Positions 42,537 through 49,662 of a stretch of DNA of 64,000 nt are shown here, in pieces. The stretch covers positions 199,164 through 263,163 of the forward strand of contig JAPPNK010000026.1 of NCBI GenBank assembly GCA_028818695.1, given 5' to 3'. The notes under the pieces were generated by a model. The model saw nothing but the letters and a program-made list of their open reading frames with translations, had not been told where the DNA came from and did not search any database. Source of the DNA: Candidatus Poribacteria bacterium (GTDB taxonomy: Bacteria; Poribacteria; WGA-4E; GCA-2687025). Each line of letters begins with the position of its first letter. The first letter of the stretch is position 1. A program made the translations under genes and the position numbers.

Positions 42537-43013
42537 TTATCTGCCCGTTTTGAGTTTCGCCCAGGCGGTTGCCAGCTTCTGTCTCGGACGAACATCCATC
42601 GGCTCGTCTGTGATGCGGAAGGTCTCTGCCGATACGGTTCCATGTTCAAAGGTTTCAAAATGGGCGGCGTATTTGCCCGATTCGGTCTGAACGCGCAGCG
42701 CTTCGGGGTCGGGCGCCTCCTCATGTTTCTGTAGATAGACGCGCTGATCCCATTCCCATTGTTTCGATTCGTCAGGCGCCAGAACTCCGATTGCCAGAAG
42801 GACAACGACAGGGAGCTCGCGTACAAGCTCCTCTTTTCCGTTCTCCAGCTGCCGCCAGACGGTCGGATAATTGCTGATGGAGCTCCATGAGAGGTTGACG
42901 TTCGAGCGGTTTGTCAAGGTGAACGCGACAGGTTCGCCCAGCTTGTAGACGTCTTTGTCGGTTTCAAGCGTCGGATTGGCGGCGATGATGAGCGTTAAAA
43001 GTAAAGCGGTCAT
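42537..43013 (-). CDS. Secreted Ig-like (BsuPI-like) protein with WA-x-x-K tail
   Basis: The 158-residue protein has a short signal peptide (MTALLLTLIIAAN) and one beta-sandwich domain resembling BsuPI/DUF-type Ig folds (YKLGEPVAFTLTNRSNVNLSWSS; WDQRVYLQKHEE; GKYAAHFETFEHGTVSAETFRI). It ends VRPRQKLATAWAKLKTGR, which matches the C-terminal tails of the two LamG proteins at 1.7-3.5 kb position for position. The domain folds are unrelated, so the tail is likely a separate signal. It is followed by the MDR dehydrogenase after 11 bp. Confidence 0.65.
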   Translation of the reverse strand: MTALLLTLIIAANPTLETDKDVYKLGEPVAFTLTNRSNVNLSWSSISNYPTVWRQLENGKEELVRELPVVVLLAIGVLAPDESKQWEWDQRVYLQKHEEAPDPEALRVQTESGKYAAHFETFEHGTVSAETFRITDEPMDVRPRQKLATAWAKLKTGR

Positions 43014-43071
43014 GGCAAAGATTCCCGATTATAATGTATGTTAGATTATACTTTGAAATGGGAGACAGGAC

Positions 43072-43491
43072 ATGTCGGAAGTGAACGTTGAGGGCATGGC
43101 GGCCGTCTTTCTGGTGAGCGATGTGCGCCGCTCGGCGGAGTATTACCGCGACTCTCTCGGCTTTTCGTTTGAACGGTACTGGGGCGGCGATCCGCCTGCG
43201 TTCTGCATTGTGCGGCGCGGCGCAAGCGGCGTCATGCTCGCGCGTCATGCGCATGAAGGAGGCGAAGCCGACGTCAACCCAAACGGAAAAACGACCGGAT
43301 ACGGCGACGACAGCGACGCCTACATCTGGGTGAGCAACGCGGACGCGCTCGCCGCCGAAGTGAAAGCGAACGGAGCCGTCGTTTCCAGAGACCTGCACAG
43401 TACCTTCTACGATATGCGCGAATTTTCTGTGAAAGACCCTGACGGGTACCGCATCTGCTTCGGCAGCCCGATTGAGCGCGCCGTGAAATGA
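43072..43491 (+). CDS. VOC-family (glyoxalase/bleomycin-resistance-like) protein 1
   Basis: The 139-residue protein has the paired beta-alpha-beta-beta-beta modules of the vicinal oxygen chelate fold: VFLVSDVRRSAEYYRDSLGFSFERYWGGDPPAFCIVRRG and YIWVSNADALAAEVKANGAVVSR, then FSVKDPDGYRICFGSPIE. It has a first-strand valine where many members keep a metal His; the late Glu is present, so metal binding is uncertain. GGAGACAGGA precedes the ATG. It is followed by a near-identical copy. Confidence 0.88.
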   Translation: MSEVNVEGMAAVFLVSDVRRSAEYYRDSLGFSFERYWGGDPPAFCIVRRGASGVMLARHAHEGGEADVNPNGKTTGYGDDSDAYIWVSNADALAAEVKANGAVVSRDLHSTFYDMREFSVKDPDGYRICFGSPIERAVK

Positions 43492-43604
43492 GCGGCGGCG
43501 TCCGTATTTCAGATTCCTTTCGTCCCAATGGGCGGAACGGGAGGCGGCAAATCTTCGTCTATATGTTACAATGAACGAGACCATACATGAACGGGAGAAA
43601 AAAG

Positions 43605-44024
43605 ATGCATGAGGCGAATGTGGAAGGGATGGCGGCCGTCTTTCTGGTGAGCGATGTGCGCCGTTCGGCGGAGTATTACCGCGACTCTCTCGGCTTTTCG
43701 TTTGAACGGTACTGGGGCGGCGACCCGCCTTCGTTCTGCATTGTGCGGCGCGGAGTGAGCGGCGTCATGCTCGTGCGTCATGCGCACGGGGACGGCAAAG
43801 CCGACGTCAACACCAACGGAGAAGCGACCGGACACGGCGACGACTGGGACGCCTACATCTGGGTGAGCGACGCGGACGCGCTCGCCGCCGAAGTGAAAGC
43901 GAACGGAGCCGTCGTCTCCAGAGACCTGGACAACACATTCTACGATATGCGCGAATTCGTCGTGAAGGACCCAGACGGGTACCACATCTGCTTCGGCAGC
44001 CCGATTGAGCGCGAACGCGCTTAG
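43605..44024 (+). CDS. VOC-family protein 2 (tandem duplicate)
   Basis: The same length (139 residues) as the preceding gene, with only scattered changes (for example RRGVSGVMLVRHAHGDGKADVNTNGEATGHGDDWDAYIW). The start at 43605 (MHEANVEGMAAVF) is supported by GGGAG upstream and by exact alignment with copy 1; an ATG at 43587 is less likely. The DNA upstream of the two genes differs, so they may be expressed differently. It converges on the oxidoreductase gene, 6 bp away. Confidence 0.88.
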   Translation: MHEANVEGMAAVFLVSDVRRSAEYYRDSLGFSFERYWGGDPPSFCIVRRGVSGVMLVRHAHGDGKADVNTNGEATGHGDDWDAYIWVSDADALAAEVKANGAVVSRDLDNTFYDMREFVVKDPDGYHICFGSPIERERA

Positions 44025-44030
44025 ACCGCG

Positions 44031-45113
44031 TTATGAAATGAGCGGCAGCGTCCGTTTCCGCTCGGCGCTCTGGACAGCCGTGTCGACGATCTGCTGACCG
44101 ATGCGGCAGATCGTCGGCGACAGCGGCCCGTCCACCTCAACGCCCTCTTCCAAGCAATGGATCAGGTACTGAACCGGATTCTGATGCGGCGGCTCAAGCT
44201 GATCCGCCGGCAGCGCGACGCCCTCCGGACGCTCGCGCGTCTGCAGCCGAACCGTCGTTTCGTAGTCGTAATTGCTGACGGTTCCTTCCGTTCCTTTCAA
44301 CACAAACCCGCACTTCGGCTGCGGCTGATGCGTCCAAGGGTCGGTGAAAGTTCCCCAGCGCGTCTCAAACTTCGACAAGCCGAACGCATATCTGCATACG
44401 ACGACGCTATGCTCGTCCACCTCCAAGCCTTCCGGTTCGTCCACGACGGCGGTCACCTCCAGCGGCGAGGCTCCGTTCAGATACCAGGTTCCGAGCGTCG
44501 CGCCGTAGCCGAGATAATCCAGCAGCGAGCCGCCCCCCGCCGACTTTTGATAAAACCAGCTCTTCGACTTCTGCTCCGCTCGAAACTGCTCGTCCGTCTC
44601 GATCTTGTCCTCCACATGGTAGAGCGGGCCGCGGTTGCCGTCGTAATAGTGGACCTCTTCGACCTCTCCCAGAACGCCCTCGTCCACAAGCCGCTTCGCC
44701 GTCACATGCGGCGGATACCAGCGCAGCGGCCAGTTGATCGCAAGCGTCTTCCCTGACGCGCGCGCCGCAGCCGTCATCCGATCCGCCTCGGCGAGCGACG
44801 CGGCAAACGGCTTTTCCATCAGAATATGAACCCCGTAAGGGGCGACGCGCTCCGTCCACTCCCCATGATGAGCCGTCGCGGGACAGAGAATGACGATATC
44901 GGGCTGCGTTTTCTCGATGCATTCGCGGTAGTCGGTGAAGACCTGATTCTCTTTCAGGTTGAAGTTGCGCGCCGCCGATTCCATCCGTTCAGGCTGCTCG
45001 TCGCACACGCCCGCAATCTCAACGCGCGGATGCTCCCACGCCATCCGAAGATTGTCCCCCATATGCATATGGTCAAAGTTGATCCCGGCGATGCGCCATA
45101 TTTTGTCCGACAT
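44031..45113 (-). CDS. Gfo/Idh/MocA-family oxidoreductase
   Basis: The 360-residue NAD(P)-dependent oxidoreductase usually acts on sugars, inositols or their derivatives. It has an N-terminal Rossmann half (IAGINFDHMHMGDNLRMA, VCDEQPERMESAARNF), the EKPFAASLAEADRM motif with its catalytic lysine, and the C-terminal sheet domain (GGGSLLDYLGYGATLGTWYLNG, where the Asp-x-x-x-Tyr region sits at the active site). GGAG precedes the start. The gene stands before truD on the same strand. The exact substrate cannot be read. Confidence 0.87.
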   Translation of the reverse strand: MSDKIWRIAGINFDHMHMGDNLRMAWEHPRVEIAGVCDEQPERMESAARNFNLKENQVFTDYRECIEKTQPDIVILCPATAHHGEWTERVAPYGVHILMEKPFAASLAEADRMTAAARASGKTLAINWPLRWYPPHVTAKRLVDEGVLGEVEEVHYYDGNRGPLYHVEDKIETDEQFRAEQKSKSWFYQKSAGGGSLLDYLGYGATLGTWYLNGASPLEVTAVVDEPEGLEVDEHSVVVCRYAFGLSKFETRWGTFTDPWTHQPQPKCGFVLKGTEGTVSNYDYETTVRLQTRERPEGVALPADQLEPPHQNPVQYLIHCLEEGVEVDGPLSPTICRIGQQIVDTAVQSAERKRTLPLIS

Positions 45114-45159
45114 GATCCGCTCCGTTTTTGTTTAAATCGTTGCGCCGCGCATGCGCAGT

Positions 45160-46398
45160 TTACCTGTTCACAACGTCTTTTTCAAACAGGTCAAGCGTTC
45201 CGCGCTTCATGATCTCGTCCATGACGACCGTCGCATAGCTGCCGCTGGGCAGTCTAAAAGCGCAGACGACGGCGTCCTCCTCCTGCCATGCGTTCGCCTC
45301 CATCACCGGGACGCGCAGCGGGCGCCTCGCTCCGTTCACCGCCGCAAACGCCGCCTGCATAGCGCTCGGCTCAACTCCCTGTTCCTGTAAGACGCGGTCT
45401 TCCATGCGCCTCGGCTCTCCTGTCGGCTGAAGCATCTTGACGCCGAAGAGCGGTCCTGTCGGGCTGATTTCAAAATCATCGGCGCGGGGCTGCTCCTTCT
45501 CGGCGTCCGTCGCCAGAAAACATGCCCCGCCCCGATGCTTATAGGCGATGTCGCCCTCTAGCAGCGTTCCGAGGTTCGGCATGCGCATGTTCAAAACGCG
45601 GTTGAACAACCATGACTGATACGCTGAGACGAAGATGCGCCGTATGCGGTAAGAGATTTGCCGCAGCGCATGTTTTGGGGTGAGTCGGCGCAGAAGTCCG
45701 CCGAGAACGCGCCGTTCGTTGCGCCGTTCCGGCAGGGGGAACCGCTTGCGCGCCGCGTCGTAGTCGCCGTTTTCATACGCTGTTCGGGCGTCAACGATCC
45801 AGGGCGGCTCATCCGGCTGCGGGCGGCCGAGATACTCGTCCAGCGCCTCCTGCCAGTTTTCAAGCAGTATCGACCTGCCGATCCGATGGCCGTTGCGCCT
45901 GCCGCTGAACCGCTGCATGCCGTAGAAGTTTGGGGCGCCCGTCTGCGAAAGCCGTTCCAAAACCTGCCGCGCCGACTCCAGCGCATGCGGCTCCCCGCCC
46001 CGAAGCCGTATCGTGAAACGGTTGCCGGCGAGATGTCCGACGCGCAGCTTGTTCGTGTGAAGCCGCGCGTTGAGGATCTCAACGTTCTTGATGCGGGCGT
46101 TGAGCGCCTCTTCAACCGGCAGGCGTTCGATGGAGAACCGCTGCGTCGCCACCGCCTGGGCGTCTTTCATGCCGGCGTAGCCGATGTCGCGCGGGTTGAC
46201 GCCGAAATACTGCCCAAGGCGAACCGCCGCCTCGGCGGTGGGAATGCCGCGCTTTTGAACGTCTAGATAGGTGTGGACGCCTTCGCCCCTCGGCTCATAG
46301 AGCGGAATCTCGTCGACCAAAAAATCGTCGGCGGTCTGTTTGATCTGTCCGCCGGCGCCGGGGATCTCATGCGTGATGTAGAGGCTGCGTCCGTTCAT
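45160..46398 (-). CDS. truD: tRNA pseudouridine(13) synthase TruD
   Basis: TruD isomerises uridine 13 in tRNA-Glu. The 412-residue protein has the N-terminal block IKQTADDFLVDEIPLYEPRGEGVHTYLDVQKRGIPT, the catalytic motif DIGYAGMKDAQAVATQRFS (the Asp in GMKD), and the typical APNFYGMQRFSGRRNGHRIGR and SAYQSWLFNRVL; the insertion domain in the C-terminal half is present. All look intact. The start at 46398 is the first ATG before the conserved region; DUF1080 begins on the other strand 77 bp away. Confidence 0.93.
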   Translation of the reverse strand: MNGRSLYITHEIPGAGGQIKQTADDFLVDEIPLYEPRGEGVHTYLDVQKRGIPTAEAAVRLGQYFGVNPRDIGYAGMKDAQAVATQRFSIERLPVEEALNARIKNVEILNARLHTNKLRVGHLAGNRFTIRLRGGEPHALESARQVLERLSQTGAPNFYGMQRFSGRRNGHRIGRSILLENWQEALDEYLGRPQPDEPPWIVDARTAYENGDYDAARKRFPLPERRNERRVLGGLLRRLTPKHALRQISYRIRRIFVSAYQSWLFNRVLNMRMPNLGTLLEGDIAYKHRGGACFLATDAEKEQPRADDFEISPTGPLFGVKMLQPTGEPRRMEDRVLQEQGVEPSAMQAAFAAVNGARRPLRVPVMEANAWQEEDAVVCAFRLPSGSYATVVMDEIMKRGTLDLFEKDVVNR

Positions 46399-46475
46399 CG
46401 TTTTCCCATGCTTGCCATGAATGAAATAAAGTGTATCATGGGCAGCGTTCTATCGAGAGCCTATTGGAGAAAAAC

Positions 46476-47201
46476 ATGGCGAATGTAGGATACAGCGACA
46501 CGCCCGAACTTCCCGAAAGCAACTGGAAGGTGCATGACGGAGCGCGCCCGCAGCCGCGGGTTGTGACGCCCGGCGCGACCGCCGCCGACCCGCCCTCCGA
46601 CGCGGTCGTCCTGTTTGACGGGAGCGATCTTTCCAAATGGCAGGGGCGCGGCGGCGACGCGCAATGGAAGGTCGAAAACGGGTATATGGAGGTCGTGCGC
46701 GGAACAGGCGACATCCAGACGCGCGGTCAGTTCGGCGACATTCAACTCCACCTCGAATTCGCATGCCCAGCCGAGGTGAAAGGCGACAGCCAAGGGCGCG
46801 GCAACAGCGGCGTCTTTCTCGGCGGACGGTACGAGGTGCAGGTGCTGGACGGGTACGACAACCCGACCTACGCCGACGGCACAACCGGCGCCGTCTACGG
46901 GCAGTACCCGCCGCTTGTGAACGCGAATCGGAAGCCCGGCGAGTGGCAAACCTACGAGATCGTCTTCACGGGACCGCGCTGGGACGGCGAGCGGCTTGTC
47001 CGTCCAGCGCACATCACCGTTCTGTTCAACGGCGTTCTTGTGCAAAACCATGCCGCGGCGCACGGACCGACAGGACACCGCAACTTAGCCAACTACAACA
47101 ACCCGCACCCCGCCGAGGGTCCGCTTCGTCTGCAAGACCATGGGGACCCTGTGCGGTTCCGCAACATCTGGATACGGGAGCTGCGCGGATACGACGAGTA
47201 A
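46476..47201 (+). CDS. DUF1080 (3-keto-disaccharide hydrolase) protein
   Basis: The 241-residue protein has the family opening VVLFDGSDLSKWQGRGG, W..ENG.MEV, and the beta-sandwich strands DIQLHLEFACP, NSGVFLGGRYEVQVLDGYDN and WQTYEIVFTGPRW..GERLVRPAHITVLFNGVLVQNH. Some members of this family hydrolyse 3-keto-glucosides in sugar catabolism by 3-keto oxidation. No signal peptide is seen, unlike many relatives, so it should act in the cytoplasm. The ATG at 46476 has GGAG six bases before. It ends in a bidirectional hairpin. Confidence 0.88.
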   Translation: MANVGYSDTPELPESNWKVHDGARPQPRVVTPGATAADPPSDAVVLFDGSDLSKWQGRGGDAQWKVENGYMEVVRGTGDIQTRGQFGDIQLHLEFACPAEVKGDSQGRGNSGVFLGGRYEVQVLDGYDNPTYADGTTGAVYGQYPPLVNANRKPGEWQTYEIVFTGPRWDGERLVRPAHITVLFNGVLVQNHAAAHGPTGHRNLANYNNPHPAEGPLRLQDHGDPVRFRNIWIRELRGYDE

Positions 47202-47212
47202 AGACGGCGACA

Positions 47213-47247
47213 GCGCCCTCTTCAAACCTGCGGCGCGAAGAGGGCGC
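47213..47247. terminator. Bidirectional hairpin between convergent genes
   Basis: A perfect 11-bp stem (GCGCCCTCTTC at 47213-47223 with GAAGAGGGCGC at 47237-47247) and a 13-nt loop occupy the 53-bp gap between the DUF1080 gene and the convergent gene ending at 47255. No long T-run follows on either strand. Confidence 0.6.
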
Positions 47248-47254
47248 GCCGCTT

Positions 47255-47758
47255 TCAATCGAAACCGATCTTCTCCAGCGCCCTCTCTATGAAACCTTCT
47301 TTTGGCGGGGAAGCTTCTATGGAGCCTGTCGGTATGCCGAGAATCTTCATCAACTTTTCCGGCAACTTGATCTGATTCATATGCGATTCCAGCTCCTCAA
47401 GCTCCTCCATTTTGATATGAGCAGGCAGGTTTTCTAATGAGAGCTGGTATGAAGCGATGCTCTCTAAAAAGCGCTCCTGTAGCTTTTCAACCCGCTCTCG
47501 GCGGGTCAATTTTTCTAGGTTCAGCTCCTTGTTATACCGCTTCAATTCCTCGCCGACTGCCGACATCGTTTTTCTGACATGCTCGGCGGCGGAGTTGGAA
47601 GGAAATCTGGCTTTGACCTCATCGCCAAACTGGACGACCTCGTCCACCGCGGCGTCAAACCGCTGTGTAAAGTAATGGTCGCTGTAAACATAATAAAACG
47701 CGCCTAATACCGCCAGGGCTGCGGCAGCCAGAAATGCGAACATGCCTTTGCGAAGCAT
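47255..47758 (-). CDS. Membrane-anchored helical protein, family copy C
   Basis: The 167-residue protein has an N-terminal signal anchor (FAFLAAAALAVLGAFYYVY) and an otherwise helical, charged ectodomain. Shared with the next two genes upstream is the pattern V-x-x-F-G-(D/E)-x-(V/I/L)-x-x-R-(F/Y) followed by GEELKRYNKEL..L...ERVEKLQERF. AAGGAGGTACCA before the ATG is a textbook ribosome site. It is the last of three paralogous genes on one strand. I do not recognise the family. Confidence 0.65.
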   Translation of the reverse strand: MLRKGMFAFLAAAALAVLGAFYYVYSDHYFTQRFDAAVDEVVQFGDEVKARFPSNSAAEHVRKTMSAVGEELKRYNKELNLEKLTRRERVEKLQERFLESIASYQLSLENLPAHIKMEELEELESHMNQIKLPEKLMKILGIPTGSIEASPPKEGFIERALEKIGFD

Positions 47759-47779
47759 TGGTACCTCCTTGAAGTCTCC

Positions 47780-48463
47780 TCACCAACTGCTAAGATCGAA
47801 CTGGACGTCCAGCGTCGCGAACAGCTTGCTCGGCAGGTTCTCGGAGGCGTATCGGGCGAATTCCATCAGCGACTGCTCCATTTCAGGATTGTTCCGCGCC
47901 TCCGCATGATCGATTTCGGGCCGTTCAAGGTCTTGGATCGCCCGCTCCAAACGAGTCTTCAACTTCGCATGGCGATCCGAATGCGGCAGATTCTGTCGGC
48001 GCAGCTGCGCGTCATACAACGCCAGAGCGTCCGCAGACTTGGCGATGTGGTCGCTCACCGTCTCTGCATAGGGAATGTTCTGAAAACGCTCTTTCAGGTT
48101 TTTTCCAAAAGCTAGGAATTCGTCAATCCCCTCCGTCAGCTCCGCCGTGAACGGGTCGGCGCTCTCCGCTTGCGGCGCTTCAGGTTGAACAGGCTCCTCT
48201 TCATTTCCGTCTTGCGCTGCCGCCTCGTCTTCTTGAGAAGCTTCTTCTTGCGCTTCGTTTGGCTGTTCCCGTTGCGCTCTGTCTGTCGTTTCATTCGGGG
48301 TTGTCCGCTCGGTCTGTTGTTGCTGAACGCGCGGGCTTTGCCGCTCTGTCGTCAAGCCGTTTTCAGATTCGTCGTCAGAACCGCCGCCAATGACAAAATA
48401 CAGAACCGCAAACGCCCCCAATACCGCCGCCGCAACAACAACGATCAACGCATTTAGACGCAT
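47780..48463 (-). CDS. Membrane-anchored helical protein, family copy B
   Basis: The 227-residue protein has a signal anchor (ALIVVVAAAVLGAFAVLYFVI), a Gln/Glu/Asn-rich linker of about 80 residues, and the shared helical domain (EGIDEFLAFGKNLKERF ... LALYDAQLRRQNLPHSDRHAKLKTRLERAI), ending in a C-terminal segment LPSKLFATLDVQFDL. The linker is poorly conserved in length compared with copies A and C. GAGGAGG precedes the ATG. Gaps to its neighbours are 21 and 35 bp, so the three genes form one operon. Confidence 0.65.
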   Translation of the reverse strand: MRLNALIVVVAAAVLGAFAVLYFVIGGGSDDESENGLTTERQSPRVQQQQTERTTPNETTDRAQREQPNEAQEEASQEDEAAAQDGNEEEPVQPEAPQAESADPFTAELTEGIDEFLAFGKNLKERFQNIPYAETVSDHIAKSADALALYDAQLRRQNLPHSDRHAKLKTRLERAIQDLERPEIDHAEARNNPEMEQSLMEFARYASENLPSKLFATLDVQFDLSSW

Positions 48464-48498
48464 GGACGCCTCCTCAGCGTTTCTTTCATGACTCGCAA

Positions 48499-49080
48499 TT
48501 AAAACCCATATTTGATCTCCAGAACCGCGCGCAGCTTTTGGGGTCCTGGCTTACGAAGATGTTCGTTCAATTCGTCATACAGCCGCAGCGTTTCAAAATC
48601 GATCTCCGGATTCTGAGACAGCTGCGCGATGTCGATGAAAAGCAAGGAGCGATGTTTGCGGTGCGTCTCTTTATAATGCGCCCGCAGCGCGGCAATCCGT
48701 TTCTCAAGCGGCATCTCCTGTTCGCGCAGCTCGGCGTCGTACCGCCTCACTTCTTCGCCGATTTTGACGAACGATTCGCCAAACTTTTTCGCGTCCGGCA
48801 GCGAGGAGTAGCGGCTCAGAATCTCCTCGCCGTACTGAATAAACTCTTGGACCGCCTCTTCCAGCGCGGCTGGATATGTCTCCAGCGTGTAGGCGGGCGG
48901 AGCGGGGGCGGGAGCGGGCTTCGGCTCTGCCGGCTGTTGAGTTGGGGCGGGCTGCTCGGTTGGCGCCGGCGTATCGATTTCGGGCGATGTCCCTAACGTT
49001 CCCCGCAAAGTGTAATATGCCGCCGCAAGAGCCGCCAACGCCAGCGCCGCCAAACCGGCGATCAATATCTTCCGTCTCAC
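48499..49080 (-). CDS. Membrane-anchored helical protein, family copy A
   Basis: The 193-residue protein has a signal anchor (RRKILIAGLAALALAALAAAYY), a Pro/Ala/Thr-rich linker and the shared domain (EEAVQEFIQYGEEILSRYSSL ... GEEVRRYDAELREQEMPLEKRIAALRAHYKE), then LRAVLEIKYGF. The GTG at 49080 is chosen because GGGGGA stands about six bases before it and this start aligns with the paralogues; an ATG at 49110 is in frame but has no ribosome site. It is the first gene of the three and is divergent from the OsmC gene. Confidence 0.62.
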   Translation of the reverse strand: MRRKILIAGLAALALAALAAAYYTLRGTLGTSPEIDTPAPTEQPAPTQQPAEPKPAPAPAPPAYTLETYPAALEEAVQEFIQYGEEILSRYSSLPDAKKFGESFVKIGEEVRRYDAELREQEMPLEKRIAALRAHYKETHRKHRSLLFIDIAQLSQNPEIDFETLRLYDELNEHLRKPGPQKLRAVLEIKYGF

Positions 49081-49158
49081 GCGCTTTCCCCCGTCTGTTC
49101 GACGCTGCATATGCGCCGTCTCTGGATACTTTACCCGCGCCGGCGCGCTGCGGCAACC

Positions 49159-49187
49159 ATGACAGACGGGAGGGAGCGCGCTATACT
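49159..49187 (+). promoter_or_regulatory. Promoter of the OsmC gene
   Basis: -35 ATGACA (49159-49164), a 17-bp spacer and -10 TATACT (49182-49187), 24 bp before the start codon. Confidence 0.55.
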
Positions 49188-49210
49188 TCAACAAAAATAG
49201 AGGAGAGACG

Positions 49211-49660
49211 ATGGCAGCGCAGATCAAACGACCGCCGACAACCGTCAAGGCGTACCTGACGCAGAATTTTCAGCGCTGCATCGTGAGCGCGCGGGAGCGT
49301 CATTTTGTGGTGGACGGGCCGGCATACGCCGGCGGACCGCAGGAGGCTATTCATCCGACCGAGGCGTTTCTGGCGGGCGTCGCCAGCTGCGCGTCGCTCA
49401 TGGTGGAGCGGCTCGCTAAAGCGGCGGGGTACGCGCTGCGTCAAGCCGAAGTGGAGACCTCCGCCCTTGTCATACCCGAAGAGCAGCCGAGGGACGACCT
49501 CACCCTCATCACCGAGTTGGACATGCATTTTGATCTATACGGCGTTTCCGAAGAGCAGGCGGCGGAGCTTGTTAAAACCTTCAAAGAGCGGTGACCGCTC
49601 TACGGGTGCGCCGCAGTTGCGGCAAAGCGGGTGCGCGTCCAATTTGACGCCCATTCTTGA
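49211..49660 (+). CDS. OsmC-family peroxidase-like protein, probable selenoprotein
   Basis: OsmC proteins reduce organic peroxides with a pair of reactive thiols. The first catalytic cysteine is Cys60 in FLAGVASCASLMVERLAKA. At the position of the second one the frame has TGA (49592-49594, codon 128): LVKTFKER-TGA-PLYGCAAVAAKRV; relatives normally read FK-RCPLYGT-A. If TGA is selenocysteine the protein has 149 residues, the normal length, and ends at the TGA at 49658-49660, two bases before the next ATG. If TGA is a stop, the product is 127 residues and lacks its second catalytic residue. A hairpin suited to a bacterial SECIS follows at once (49595-49630). A point mutation from a Cys codon cannot be excluded. 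Confidence 0.8.
49595..49630 (+). promoter_or_regulatory. Candidate bacterial SECIS element
   Basis: Directly after the in-frame TGA, CCGCT (49595-49599) pairs with AGCGG (49626-49630). Inside it, GCCGC (49610-49614) pairs with GCGGC (49619-49623) around the four-base loop AGTT. The loop has G in its second position and starts 20 nt after the TGA, as bacterial SECIS models require. Confidence 0.65.
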
Positions 49661-49662
49661 GC

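Noticed and set aside
42964-43985. Two similar antisense open frames opposite the VOC genes
   Set aside because: They resemble each other only because the VOC genes beneath them are duplicates; the sense frames have ribosome sites and known domains.
49211-49594. OsmC gene ending at the first TGA as an ordinary short gene
   Set aside because: The product would lack the second catalytic residue and conserved C-terminal strand that are encoded in frame just after the TGA; kept only as the alternative hypothesis.
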